Shown one piece after another: positions 1-9,634 of a stretch of 64,000 nt of DNA. The translations under genes and the position numbers were made by a program. Location: assembly GCA_028819235.1 (NCBI GenBank), contig JAPPMC010000311.1, positions 48,310-112,309 of the forward strand, written 5' to 3'. The notes below the pieces were generated by a model that was given only the letters and a program-made list of their open reading frames with translations, ran no database searches and was not told the DNA's origin. Positions within the stretch are counted from its first letter, which is position 1, and each line of letters begins with the position of its first letter. The stretch is from Bryobacterales bacterium. GTDB lineage: Bacteria > Acidobacteriota > Terriglobia > Bryobacterales > UBA6623.

Positions 1-750
1 AACGTAAACCGTACGGTCGGTACGATGCTCTCGCATGAGATCGCGAAGCGATACGCAGAGGGAGGCCTGCCGGACAACACCATCAAGATCCACTTCTCCG
101 GAAGCGCAGGGCAGAGCTTCGGGGCGTGGGCAAGCCGCGGCATGACCCTGCAGGTCCGCGGGGACGCGAACGACTACTTCGGCAAGGGACTCTCCGGAGG
201 ACGCTTGGTCATCTCGCCCCCGCCCGGGTCGACCTTCGTTTTCGAAGAGAACATCATCATCGGCAACGTCTCGTTCTACGGCGCCACCGGCGGCGAGGCG
301 TTCGTCAACGGGATGGCGGGCGAGCGCTTCTGCATCCGCAACTCCGGGGCCACAGTAGTCGTGGAGGGCGTGGGCGACCACGGGTGCGAGTACATGACAA
401 ACGGCCACGCGGTCATCCTCGGCGAATGCGGCCGCAACTTCGCGGCTGGGATGTCCGGCGGAATCGCCTATGTCTTGGACGAACGAGGCGACTTCGAGAC
501 GCGCTGCCTGCAGAACGCGGATGTCGACATTGACCCTCTCGATGCGGAGGACAGGGAGTTTGTTAGGCGGCTGCTGGGACGGCACGTCCGGTATACGCGC
601 AGCCCAAAGGCCGTGTGGGTGCTCGAACACTGGGACTCCATGAGCAGCCTCTTCAAGAGGGTCTTCCCGCGAGAGCTGCGCCGTGCGCTCCGCGAGCGTG
701 CGACGAGCCAAGCGGCCCAAGCAGATGCGCCTTCCGGGCGGCGCGCCTAA
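1..750 (+). CDS. gltB: Glutamate synthase large subunit, C-terminal GXGXG (alpha) domain; 5' end lies outside the window
   Basis: Frame is open from base 1 ([18 protein letters not shown]...[10 protein letters not shown]...[16 protein letters not shown]), the typical C-terminus of GltB. Confidence 0.93.
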   Translation, partial: NVNRTVGTMLSHEIAKRYAEGGLPDNTIKIHFSGSAGQSFGAWASRGMTLQVRGDANDYFGKGLSGGRLVISPPPGSTFVFEENIIIGNVSFYGATGGEAFVNGMAGERFCIRNSGATVVVEGVGDHGCEYMTNGHAVILGECGRNFAAGMSGGIAYVLDERGDFETRCLQNADVDIDPLDAEDREFVRRLLGRHVRYTRSPKAVWVLEHWDSMSSLFKRVFPRELRRALRERATSQAAQADAPSGRRA

Positions 751-2147
751 TAGTCGGCGTTTCCCGGCGTGCGCGGAAACGGTATCACATCGCGCACATT
801 GGCCATTCCCGTCACATAGCTGATCGTGCGCTCGAACCCGAGACCGAAGCCGGCGTGGGGAACGGTCCCGTAGCGCCGCAGGTCCCGGTACCACCCGTAT
901 GGCTGCGGCTCGATCCCGCACTCGGCCATTCGCCGGTCCAGAACCTCCAATCGCTCCTCACGCTGGCTGCCGCCGATGATCTCGCCGATCCCGGGCGCCA
1001 GCACGTCCATAGCGGCCACTGTTTCGCCACCGTCGTCGACGCGCATGTAGAACGGCTTGATCCCCTTGGGATAGTTCGTGACGACCACCGGGCCCTTGAC
1101 GTGCCTCTCAGTCAAGAATCGCTCGTGCTCAGAGTGCAGGTCGGCACCCCAGGAGACCTCGAATTCGAACCTGCGGCCGGAACGCTGGAGAATCCTGACG
1201 GCGTCAGTGTAGGTCAGCCGCTCGAAGGGCTTGTCCACGACGGCCTGCAACCGCGCGACCGCCCCCCTGTGGATGCGCTTGTCGAAGAACTCCATGTCAT
1301 CGGGGCGCCGCTCGAGGACAGCCCGGAAGAGGTGCTTGAGCAGGGCCTCGGCCAAGTCCGCGTTCGCACTTAGGTCCGCAAAGGCCATCTCCGGCTCGAT
1401 CATCCAGAACTCCGCCAAGTGCCGGCTCGTGTTGGAATTCTCCGCACGGAACGTGGGGCCGAAGGTGTACACCCGGCTCAGCGCCTGGCAATAGGCTTCA
1501 ACGTTGAGCTGGCCCGAGACCGTGAGGAAGGCCTCGCGTCCGAAGAAGTCCCGGGAATAGTCCGGCTCGCCGCCAGCCGTCATAGGAAGGCGCGAGAGGT
1601 CCAATGTGCTGACGCGGAACAGCTCGCCGGCACCCTCAGTGTCCGATGCCGTGATGATCGGCGTGTGGATCCAGAGATAGCCGTTCTGGTCGAAGAACTC
1701 GTGCACTGCCAGCGCCAAGCAGTGGCGCACCCGGGCCACTGCGCCGAACGTGTTAGTCCGCGGCCGCAGGTGGGCGACTTCGCGCAGAAACTCGAAACTG
1801 TGGCGCTTCGGTGAGATCGGGTACGTGTCGGGTTGCTCGACGCGGCCCAGCACGATCAGCTCCTCGGCGCGCAGCTCCACACGCTGCCCCCGGCCGGGCG
1901 AATCGACGAGCGTTCCCGACACCGACACCGAGCAGCCGGGGCCGGCATGGAGGACCTCGGTGCTGTAGTTGGGAAGCGCCTTGTCCGCCACCACCTGCAG
2001 GGCAGCGAAGCAGGAGCCATCGGAGACTTGCAGGAACGAGAAGCCCGCCTTGGAGTCCCGGCGAGTTCGGACCCAGCCCTTCACGCGCACTCGGGACTCA
2101 ACTGCCACCGTTCCCGCGAGCACGTCGGCAATAGGACGTTCAGGCAT
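747..2147 (-). CDS. asnS: Asparaginyl-tRNA synthetase
   Basis: [12 protein letters not shown]...[28 protein letters not shown]-fold plus class II core ([58 protein letters not shown]). The ORF track extends further upstream; start set at ATG 2147. Confidence 0.96.
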   Translation of the reverse strand: MPERPIADVLAGTVAVESRVRVKGWVRTRRDSKAGFSFLQVSDGSCFAALQVVADKALPNYSTEVLHAGPGCSVSVSGTLVDSPGRGQRVELRAEELIVLGRVEQPDTYPISPKRHSFEFLREVAHLRPRTNTFGAVARVRHCLALAVHEFFDQNGYLWIHTPIITASDTEGAGELFRVSTLDLSRLPMTAGGEPDYSRDFFGREAFLTVSGQLNVEAYCQALSRVYTFGPTFRAENSNTSRHLAEFWMIEPEMAFADLSANADLAEALLKHLFRAVLERRPDDMEFFDKRIHRGAVARLQAVVDKPFERLTYTDAVRILQRSGRRFEFEVSWGADLHSEHERFLTERHVKGPVVVTNYPKGIKPFYMRVDDGGETVAAMDVLAPGIGEIIGGSQREERLEVLDRRMAECGIEPQPYGWYRDLRRYGTVPHAGFGLGFERTISYVTGMANVRDVIPFPRTPGNADY

Positions 2148-2240
2148 ACTGTCTAGTTTGAAGCACCGCTCACCGCCACAGCGAGGAAGACGGTTGAAGG
2201 GATCTGCGCCTCGTCCCGGCGGGGACCTTCCGGTACGCTG

Positions 2241-3296
2241 ATGGCCGCGCAACGAACACGAGTCGCGATCCTTTTCGGAGGCCGCTCCGCCGAGCACGAT
2301 GTGTCAGTGCGGTCGGCGGCCTCGATAGTTTCCGCACTCCCGCCCGACGCCTTCGAGGCCGTTCCGGTGGCCATTTCCCGCTCCGGGCGGTGGATCCAAC
2401 CTAGCGAGGCAGTCCGGCTGCTGCCACCCGATGCCGCCGTCCGCTGCGGACTCGGCGATGTCAAGCTGCGTCCCGAGCCCGGCCGCTCCAGCGGCTTCGA
2501 CGTAGTCTTCCCAGCCCTGCACGGGCCATACGGGGAAGACGGACGCCTGCAGGGGCTGCTGGACTTGGCCGACGTGCCCTATGTGGGATGCGGCGTGCTG
2601 GGCTCTGCTTGCGGAATGGACAAGGACGTCATGAAGCGCCTGTTCCTCTCCCACGGCATTCCCACCCTGCCCCACATTACCGTGCGGTGGGCGGATGCCG
2701 AGGCGAAGCTGCCCGAGGTGGAGAAAGCGATCGGCTATCCGGCGTTCGTCAAGCCCGCAAATCTTGGCTCGTCAGTCGGCATCAGGCGGGCTGCAGACCG
2801 GGCCAATTTGGAGCAGGCCCTAGCCCACGCCGGCCAGTTCGACGACAAGCTGATCGTCGAGCCCGCCGTGGATGCCAGAGAGATAGAGTGCGGCGTGCTC
2901 GGCCTTGACCCACCAAGGGCGTCCGTGCCAGGGGAGATCGTCACGCACAAGGGCTTTTACGACTACGAGACCAAGTACCTTACAGACTCCGCGGAGCTTC
3001 ACGTTCCGGCTGCGATCCCGCCGGCCACGACGCGGGCAATCCGAGAACTCTCGGTTAAGGCCTTTCGCGCCATCGGCTGCGACGGCCTAGCGCGGGTCGA
3101 TTTCTTTTTGGACACAGAGAGCGGGGAGCCGCTGGTCAATGAGGTGAACACGATGCCCGGCTTCACCTCCATCAGCATGTACCCGAGGATGTGGGACGCG
3201 AGCGGTGTTCCCTTCCCTGAACTGATCGCGCGCCTGATCGAGTGCGCCGTCGTCCGCCATCGGCGCAACCAGCGGCTGCGTGTCGACCGGGCCTGA
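2241..3296 (+). CDS. ddl: D-alanine--D-alanine ligase
   Basis: ATP-grasp ligase motifs: [69 protein letters not shown]. Confidence 0.96.
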   Translation: MAAQRTRVAILFGGRSAEHDVSVRSAASIVSALPPDAFEAVPVAISRSGRWIQPSEAVRLLPPDAAVRCGLGDVKLRPEPGRSSGFDVVFPALHGPYGEDGRLQGLLDLADVPYVGCGVLGSACGMDKDVMKRLFLSHGIPTLPHITVRWADAEAKLPEVEKAIGYPAFVKPANLGSSVGIRRAADRANLEQALAHAGQFDDKLIVEPAVDAREIECGVLGLDPPRASVPGEIVTHKGFYDYETKYLTDSAELHVPAAIPPATTRAIRELSVKAFRAIGCDGLARVDFFLDTESGEPLVNEVNTMPGFTSISMYPRMWDASGVPFPELIARLIECAVVRHRRNQRLRVDRA

Positions 3297-3368
3297 AGCG
3301 TCACCGGGCAGGGGAAGCCAGCGCGCCGGCGCAAGCTGACGACCACGGTATCGCGGCGGCGGCCGCCG

Positions 3369-4652
3369 CTATCGACCGGGCAGCTCCGCCCCCTGCGCGG
3401 TGACGGGATCGTTCGCCACCCCCAAAGCAACCTGCGGCCGGCTCGACTGGCGCAATTCCATGAATCGGCCTAGAGCCTCCCGGGCCTCGGCTTCGCGCCC
3501 CATCAGGCGCAGCGCCTGGGCCATGCGGTAGTGGGAGACCTCGTTGCTGTCGTCGATCGCTATCGCTGCCTCGAGGTGTTCGATCGCCCGTTCCGGCTCG
3601 CGCAGGCTCGTCAGGACGCCGCCCAAGGCGATCCGCGCCTGCTCGAACTCGGGATAGAAGCCGATTGCCTGGGCGAAGAGCTCGCGGGCGCGGTCCAGCT
3701 GGCCGCGCTTGCGGTAGATCTCTCCCAGCTCGTAAGCCGCGTTCGCATTGGAGGGATCCGCTTGGAGCTCGACGCCGAACTCGCGAATGGCCTGCTCCAG
3801 GGATTCCGGATTCGAGGAGTCCCGCAAGAGCGTGCGTCCCATGCGGTAGTGGATTCCCCGCTGGCCCGGATTGGCCCGCAGCGCCCGGCGGTACTCGGCC
3901 AACGCCTGCTCCACCTTTCCCTCGCTCTCGTACGCCTCGCCCAGAGCCTGGCTGGTCCATACAGAGCCGGGTGCAACTGTCGAGAGCTTGTTGACCATCA
4001 CGAAGGCCAGATGCCCCAGGACGCGCCCGGCGTGGTAAAGCACTTCCGGATCCTCCGGGTACAGCTGAGCAAGCCGCAGGGCCGTCTCCGCGGCTTCGCG
4101 GTCGCGCCCGAGTCCGCTGTAGGACCGCTGCAGCTGCAGACCTGACAGTCGGCGCAGTGCCGGATCTGCCGTGGCGTGAAAGGCCCGCTCCAGATCGCGC
4201 AGCGCCTCGGCGAACTGGCCGGTCTCGCTGAGAGAAGCGGCCAGCAGCGTCGCGACTCCCGGAAGCTCCGGCTTCAGCTCCACGGCCCTCCGAAGCACCG
4301 GAATCGCGTCGTCAAACCTCGCCTGCTGGAAGTAGGAGAACCCGAGGCTTGCCAGAACTTCCGGGATGTCCGGGCCGAGTTCGACCGCTCTTTCCAGAGC
4401 CAAGGACGCCTCTGCGTAGCGGTTCTCCACGATCGCACGCTGCCCGCGCTCGAAGAGCGAGCCGAGGTCGGCCGACGCCTCCTGCTGCGCAGCGCACGGC
4501 AACGCTGCCAGCAGCACCGCCAGTGCGGCCACAGGTCTGCTCCGGGGGACGGGGCCGACCGCAAGTTTGGACGGCCCACTCACTGGCGGGTCGGGCTGAC
4601 GCGCGAACTGGCCTGAACCCGTGCGCGGCCAGTGACCCCCAGGCAGGTTCAA
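3369..4652 (-). CDS. Exported tetratricopeptide-repeat protein
   Basis: Hydrophobic N-terminal segment (VAALAVLLAALPCAAQ) followed by many TPR units (e.g. AVELGPDIPEVLASLGFSYFQQARFDDAIPVLRRAVELKPE). True start may be further downstream. Confidence 0.85.
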   Translation of the reverse strand: MNLPGGHWPRTGSGQFARQPDPPVSGPSKLAVGPVPRSRPVAALAVLLAALPCAAQQEASADLGSLFERGQRAIVENRYAEASLALERAVELGPDIPEVLASLGFSYFQQARFDDAIPVLRRAVELKPELPGVATLLAASLSETGQFAEALRDLERAFHATADPALRRLSGLQLQRSYSGLGRDREAAETALRLAQLYPEDPEVLYHAGRVLGHLAFVMVNKLSTVAPGSVWTSQALGEAYESEGKVEQALAEYRRALRANPGQRGIHYRMGRTLLRDSSNPESLEQAIREFGVELQADPSNANAAYELGEIYRKRGQLDRARELFAQAIGFYPEFEQARIALGGVLTSLREPERAIEHLEAAIAIDDSNEVSHYRMAQALRLMGREAEAREALGRFMELRQSSRPQVALGVANDPVTAQGAELPGR

Positions 4653-4655
4653 GGA

Positions 4656-7600
4656 TTACCAGACCACCTTCAATCCAACCTGATTGATGCGAGCCGGGCG
4701 CGTGCCCGTGATCTTGCCGAAATTGGGCGAAGCGCGGTTCCTCTGGGGTGGGCTCCACTGGGCGTGGTTCCACGCGTTGAACGATTCAAACCGGACCTGG
4801 ACGCTAAGCGTTTCTGTGATCGAGAAGTTCTTGAACAGGCCGGTGTCAAAGTTATTGATCCCGGGCGCTTTCATGATGCTCCGGCCCGAGTTGCCGAGCA
4901 CGCCGCGTGCGGGCTGCTCGAACGCATCGGTGTTGAACCAGCGGTCGATCGTGCGATTCGAAGGGCTCAGCAGAGGATCGCCGACGAGGTTGGCTCGGTT
5001 CGTGCCGAACGTGTCGTTCAGCCCGCCTATATCCGCTGCCTGCACGGTCATGGGGAAGCCGTCTTGGAACGTGACGATCGCATTCACCTGCCACCCGCCC
5101 AAGATGTGATTGGCTACGGCCGGCAGGTTCGAGAGCAGCTTCCTGCCGCGGCCCACCGGCAGCTCGTAGACGAAGCTTGTGACCAGCCGATGGTCCACGT
5201 TGAAGTCGGAGAGCCCGTAGTCGCGCCGCCAATCGTGGTTGTCCAAGAAGCCCTGCCAGCCGGCCACGGCCCCGCCGACGCCAATGCCGGCTGCCGCGGA
5301 CTTGCTGTCAAGGCTCTTCGACCAAGTGTAGGCTGTCGTGAAGATCATCGAGCTGGTGCGCCGCTCAAACTTGAAGTTGAACGCGTTGTAGCTTGAAATG
5401 CCGCTCCAGTCGCTGTCGATGTAAACCCCGAAGTTGGGGAACGGCTTGCGCGTCGGCACCGGGCAGTCCCGCAGGCCCTCGTTGCCGGAAGTGCCGCAGA
5501 AGCCGGGATCCTGCATCTGCAGGGCTTGGGCGATGTTGCGCCGCATCAGTAGGGCCGTGCCCTTCGTGCCGACATAGCTGAAGTCGATCTTCGAGTACTG
5601 GTCCAAGGCGCGCTGGATGCCGAACGTCCACTGGGTCACGTACGGATTGCGCGGCTCCGGTGACATGCTGACCGCCAGGAAGGTATTGAAGGCGGGATCG
5701 GCGGGATCGCCGCTGCGGATCGCTGGAAACATTTGGTCGGTCGAGCGCAGCGCGCCGCCGGGACCCTCCCCGTTGCCGATCGTCTGCTGATAGAGGCCGC
5801 GGCTGACATAGGGGTAGATGTCGGACGCTCCGTCGATCTCGCGTCCCTCGGCTGAGTCGAAGAAGACACCGAAACCGCCGCGGATGACAGTCTTCTCGTC
5901 GTCGAACGGACGGATCGCAAAGCCGAAGCGGGGCGCGAAAACGCGCCGCGAGCCGGGATAGGGGTTGCGACTGCCCGCGAACCGATAGTAGGACTGGTCG
6001 CCGACGATCCCAGAGTCGACCAGATTCTGGTCGGCTACAAGCAACCCTCCGGTCGGATTCGAAAGGTCGCGCCATCCCATCCGGTCGTTGGTCTCGTTTG
6101 GCGTGGTGCGGAAGTCGTAACGCAGGCCGAGATTGAGCGTCAGGCGCGAGTTGACCTTCCAGTCGTCCTGGAAGTACGGGGCGAAGTACAGGAAGTTGAA
6201 ATCGCGGGGGTTGCCGGCTTGGTCACCCACCGCGAATCCCCCGGGCTGGAACACGCTGGCGTTGTTGTAGTAGCCCAGCAGCATGTCCGCGACAGCGTGG
6301 TCCCAATTCTGGTTCCCGCTGAAGAAACCGCTGAACGTGAATTGGCCCAAGAAGTCGTTGGCCAAGTCGCGCTGCAGGGACCACTGGCGGAAATTGGCCC
6401 CGAACTTGAACGTATGGCTACCCCGGATCCACGTCGTGCCGTTTGAGATGTCCCACATCGGCTGGTTGCTGGCCTGATAGTCGTTCACGGCGCTGCCGCC
6501 TCCCGAGAGGCCCGCACCGTTGCCGCCGAAGCCCACGCCCGGGTAGGACCGCTGCTCCTCGTTGAGCCCCTGGAACACGCCACTCAGCGCGAGCGTGTCG
6601 ATGTCGGCCTGGTCGGCCAAGGCGCTGTGCTGGTTGGCCAGCGCCCGCACGTACCCGAAGCGGAACTCGTTGATGAGGTTGGGGCCAAACAAGCCCGTGT
6701 GCGAGACCTGCCAGTTCTCGGTCTCCTGGACGAAGAAGACATCCCCCAATTCGGTGGTGTTTCCCAAGGTGATGGCGGTGTAGTCCGTTCGCGTGTAGCG
6801 CCCGAAGAGGTTTCCCCACGACCCGAGGTTCTGGTCGACGCGGAAGGTGTACTGGTCGGTGTCGGTCGGAATCGAACGCTGGCGTAGGTAGTTCCCTCGG
6901 TCCGAGCTTGCGTTCGGGGCCGGGATGAATTTCTGGACGGTCAGACTGGCGAGCCGAGAGTAGCGGCTCTTTGGGACGCGGTTGTCCGGGAACGGGACCG
7001 TCGGAGCTCCAACCGGACCGCTCAGGGGGTCGAGAACCGGTTGGGGGTTGGCTGCGCGGCCGGGCCCCTGATACCCGGTGAAGACGCCGTCGAGCTGGTC
7101 CGGGGTGGGAACGTTCAGGAAGCCCAGCGCCGCCCTGCGCGTCCGGCGGCCCTCGAAGTTGCCGAGCCAGAATGTCCGGTTCTTAACAGCCGGGCCGCCG
7201 GCCACAAACCCGAACTGGTTCTGCCGCAGCGGATTCTTCTCGCGGCCGGCAAGGTTGTTGAAGAACGTGCTGGCGTCCAGCGCGTCGTTGCGCAGGAAGT
7301 GGAAGAGTGTCCCGTGCAGTTCGTTCGTCCCGGTCTTGCTCACGATGTTGACCTGATTGGCGCTGAATCCGTACTCCGCCGAGTACGTCGCCGTCTGCTC
7401 CTTGAATTCCTGGATAGCGTCGATCGACAGGATTGCGGCCGGCGTGCCGAGGGCCGTGTCCGTGTTCGAAGTGCCGTCAAGGAGGTAGTTGTTGGAAGTG
7501 GGCCTGGCGCCGTTGATGCTGATGGCCCCGCCTGCGTCCCTTCGCATGGAGCTCTGCTCGCCCCGGGTCTCGACCGCCCCGTTGCCGAGGAAGAGCAACT

Positions 7601-8066
7601 GCAGGAAACTGCGCCCGTTGAGCGGCAGCTGCGTGACTTGTCGCTGGCTCACGATGTGACCGACGGCGGCCGTCTCGGTGTCGATCGCGGCCACGACGCC
7701 GGCAACTTCGATCGTCTCGGTAACCTCGCCGATCACCATGTCGAAGTCGACCCGGAGCGTCTGGTTGACATTGAGGACAACATCCGTCCGGCGGGCCTGC
7801 TGGAAGCCTTCGGTATTGGCCTGAACGGTGTAGATGCCCACCGGCAGGTAGGGAAACGTGTAGTCGCCACGCTCATTGGTCGAGGTCTCGCGCTGTAGGC
7901 CTGTTTCCTGGTTGGTCACCGTAACGCCGGCCCCCGGCACGACCGCCCCGGTAGCGTCCGCCACCGTCCCGTTGATCTGTCCTGTCGCCGTCTGCGCGGG
8001 CACGTGGCCCGGAACGAAGAGGAAGACCGCCAGCGACAGCGCTAGCCCAATCCACCTCCATTGCAT
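4656..8066 (-). CDS. Oar-like TonB-dependent receptor with N-terminal carboxypeptidase-regulatory (Ig-like) domain
   Basis: Signal peptide, then QINGTVADATGAVVPGAGVTVTNQETGLQRETSTNERGDYTFPYLPVGIYTV, plug region (QVTQLPLNGRSFLQLLFL...SINGARPTSNNYLLDG) and long beta-barrel ending GLKVVW. GTG at 8075 is an alternative start. Confidence 0.92.
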   Translation of the reverse strand: MQWRWIGLALSLAVFLFVPGHVPAQTATGQINGTVADATGAVVPGAGVTVTNQETGLQRETSTNERGDYTFPYLPVGIYTVQANTEGFQQARRTDVVLNVNQTLRVDFDMVIGEVTETIEVAGVVAAIDTETAAVGHIVSQRQVTQLPLNGRSFLQLLFLGNGAVETRGEQSSMRRDAGGAISINGARPTSNNYLLDGTSNTDTALGTPAAILSIDAIQEFKEQTATYSAEYGFSANQVNIVSKTGTNELHGTLFHFLRNDALDASTFFNNLAGREKNPLRQNQFGFVAGGPAVKNRTFWLGNFEGRRTRRAALGFLNVPTPDQLDGVFTGYQGPGRAANPQPVLDPLSGPVGAPTVPFPDNRVPKSRYSRLASLTVQKFIPAPNASSDRGNYLRQRSIPTDTDQYTFRVDQNLGSWGNLFGRYTRTDYTAITLGNTTELGDVFFVQETENWQVSHTGLFGPNLINEFRFGYVRALANQHSALADQADIDTLALSGVFQGLNEEQRSYPGVGFGGNGAGLSGGGSAVNDYQASNQPMWDISNGTTWIRGSHTFKFGANFRQWSLQRDLANDFLGQFTFSGFFSGNQNWDHAVADMLLGYYNNASVFQPGGFAVGDQAGNPRDFNFLYFAPYFQDDWKVNSRLTLNLGLRYDFRTTPNETNDRMGWRDLSNPTGGLLVADQNLVDSGIVGDQSYYRFAGSRNPYPGSRRVFAPRFGFAIRPFDDEKTVIRGGFGVFFDSAEGREIDGASDIYPYVSRGLYQQTIGNGEGPGGALRSTDQMFPAIRSGDPADPAFNTFLAVSMSPEPRNPYVTQWTFGIQRALDQYSKIDFSYVGTKGTALLMRRNIAQALQMQDPGFCGTSGNEGLRDCPVPTRKPFPNFGVYIDSDWSGISSYNAFNFKFERRTSSMIFTTAYTWSKSLDSKSAAAGIGVGGAVAGWQGFLDNHDWRRDYGLSDFNVDHRLVTSFVYELPVGRGRKLLSNLPAVANHILGGWQVNAIVTFQDGFPMTVQAADIGGLNDTFGTNRANLVGDPLLSPSNRTIDRWFNTDAFEQPARGVLGNSGRSIMKAPGINNFDTGLFKNFSITETLSVQVRFESFNAWNHAQWSPPQRNRASPNFGKITGTRPARINQVGLKVVW

Positions 8067-8206
8067 TGAGATCACTTTGGATACCCCCTTGGTATTTGTA
8101 AAGCCCCACCCACCTCGGCAAGACCAGCCGACTCGGTCCGGAAGGAGGGCGATTCGCAACGAACCGATTGAGAGAGTTTAGCAGACCCAGCGCACGTTGG
8201 CGACGC

Positions 8207-9634
8207 TTACGACAGTACTTCCCTCACCACTCGGCCAGCGGTGTCGGTCAGGCGGAAATGCCGGCCCTGATACTCGTAGACCAGTCGCTCATGGTCCAAG
8301 CCCAGCAGGTGCAGAATCGTCGCCTGAACGTCATGGACCGCCACGGATCCGCTGGAAGCGTTGAACCCAAACTCATCCGTAGTGCCGTGCGTGACGCCCG
8401 CCTTCAGGCCTGCCCCGGCCATCCAGATCGAGAAGCACCGGCCGTGGTGGTCGCGACCGTAGTCATCCAGCCGCATTTCTCCCTGAGCGTACGGCGTGCG
8501 CCCGAACTCCCCGGCCCAGACCACCAAGGTGTCCTCCAGCATCCCCCTCTGCTTCAAGTCCCGCAGAAGCGCTGCCGATGGCTGGTCCGTGTCCCTCGCG
8601 GACACCGGAAGCCGCCGGGGCAGTTCCTGATGGTGGTCCCAACCCCGATGATAGAGCTGCACGAAGCGCACGTTTCTCTCGGCCAAGCGCCTGGCGAGCA
8701 GGCAGTTCGCAGCATATGTGCCCGGAATCCTCGCGGCCTCTCCGTACAAGTCGTACACCCAGTCCGGTTCTCCCGATACATCCATCAGGCCGGGAACGCT
8801 CGCCTGCATGCGATAAGCCAGCTCGTACTGGTCAATCCTGGCCTCGATCTCGGGATCTCCTGAGCGACTGCTCGCCAGCCGATTCAGGGACGAGAGACCG
8901 TCCAAGAATATCCGGCGGCGGTCTCGGCTGATGCCAGGCGGATCGCTCAGGTACAGGACCGGATCGCCCCTCGGGCGCAGAGGCACACCCTGATGGCGGC
9001 TCGGAAGGAACCCGGCCCCCCAAAGGCGGGCCAAGAGCCCCTGCCCGGCCGGCCCCTCGCTGGCTACCGAGTGCAGCACGACAAACGCCGGCAGGTCCTG
9101 ATTCGCGCTGCCGAGGCCATAGTGGACCCATGCGCCCAAGCTGGGCCGTCCGGGAAGCTGGCTGCCGGTCTGGAAGAAGGTGATGGCAGGGTCGTGATTG
9201 ATCGCGTCGGTGTGAACGGCACGCAAGAGGCAGAGCTCGTCGGCGACCTCTCCCGTGAACGGAAGCAGCTCGCTGAGCTCCATCCCGCACTGGCCGCGCG
9301 GCTTGAAGGCATACGTCGAAGGCATCGCCTGATAGCTCTTCTGGTGCGCAACCATGCCGGTCACGCGCTGGCCCTTGAACACGGACTCCGGAATCTCCTC
9401 TCCCGCCCGCCTGGCGAGGACCGGCTTGGGGTCGAAGAGGTCGACGTGCGATGGCCCGCCCGACTGGAACAGGAAGATCACCCTGGCGGCCTTGCCAGGA
9501 GGCTGTGTCTCCTCGGGCAGGCCCGACGAGTCGCACGCGGCCAGCCAGTGGAGCCCTGCCGCGCCAAGGCCGTAGGCCGACCGGACGAGCAGATTCCGCC
9601 GAGACGGACCCACCGGAGTTCGCAAGCCCGTCAT
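8207..9634 (-). CDS. DUF1501 domain protein (alkaline phosphatase/sulfatase-like fold), Tat signal
   Basis: SRRNLLVRSAYGLGAAGLHWLAAC signal; IFLFQSGGPSHVDLFDPKP, VVWAGEFGRTPYAQG, DDYGRDHHGRCFSIWMAGAGLKAG, HDVQATILHLLGLDHERL are typical of DUF1501. ATGA overlap with the upstream gene. Confidence 0.92.
   Translation of the reverse strand: MTGLRTPVGPSRRNLLVRSAYGLGAAGLHWLAACDSSGLPEETQPPGKAARVIFLFQSGGPSHVDLFDPKPVLARRAGEEIPESVFKGQRVTGMVAHQKSYQAMPSTYAFKPRGQCGMELSELLPFTGEVADELCLLRAVHTDAINHDPAITFFQTGSQLPGRPSLGAWVHYGLGSANQDLPAFVVLHSVASEGPAGQGLLARLWGAGFLPSRHQGVPLRPRGDPVLYLSDPPGISRDRRRIFLDGLSSLNRLASSRSGDPEIEARIDQYELAYRMQASVPGLMDVSGEPDWVYDLYGEAARIPGTYAANCLLARRLAERNVRFVQLYHRGWDHHQELPRRLPVSARDTDQPSAALLRDLKQRGMLEDTLVVWAGEFGRTPYAQGEMRLDDYGRDHHGRCFSIWMAGAGLKAGVTHGTTDEFGFNASSGSVAVHDVQATILHLLGLDHERLVYEYQGRHFRLTDTAGRVVREVLS

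Noticed and set aside
2213-2226. GTCCC-GGCG-GGGAC mini-hairpin before ddl
   Set aside because: 5-bp stem is expected by chance at this GC content; no T-tract or conserved context.
8081-8095. ATACC-N5-GGTAT inverted repeat just upstream of the TonB receptor gene
   Set aside because: Only 5-bp arms and it overlaps the likely ribosome-binding region (AAGGGGG); too weak to call an operator.
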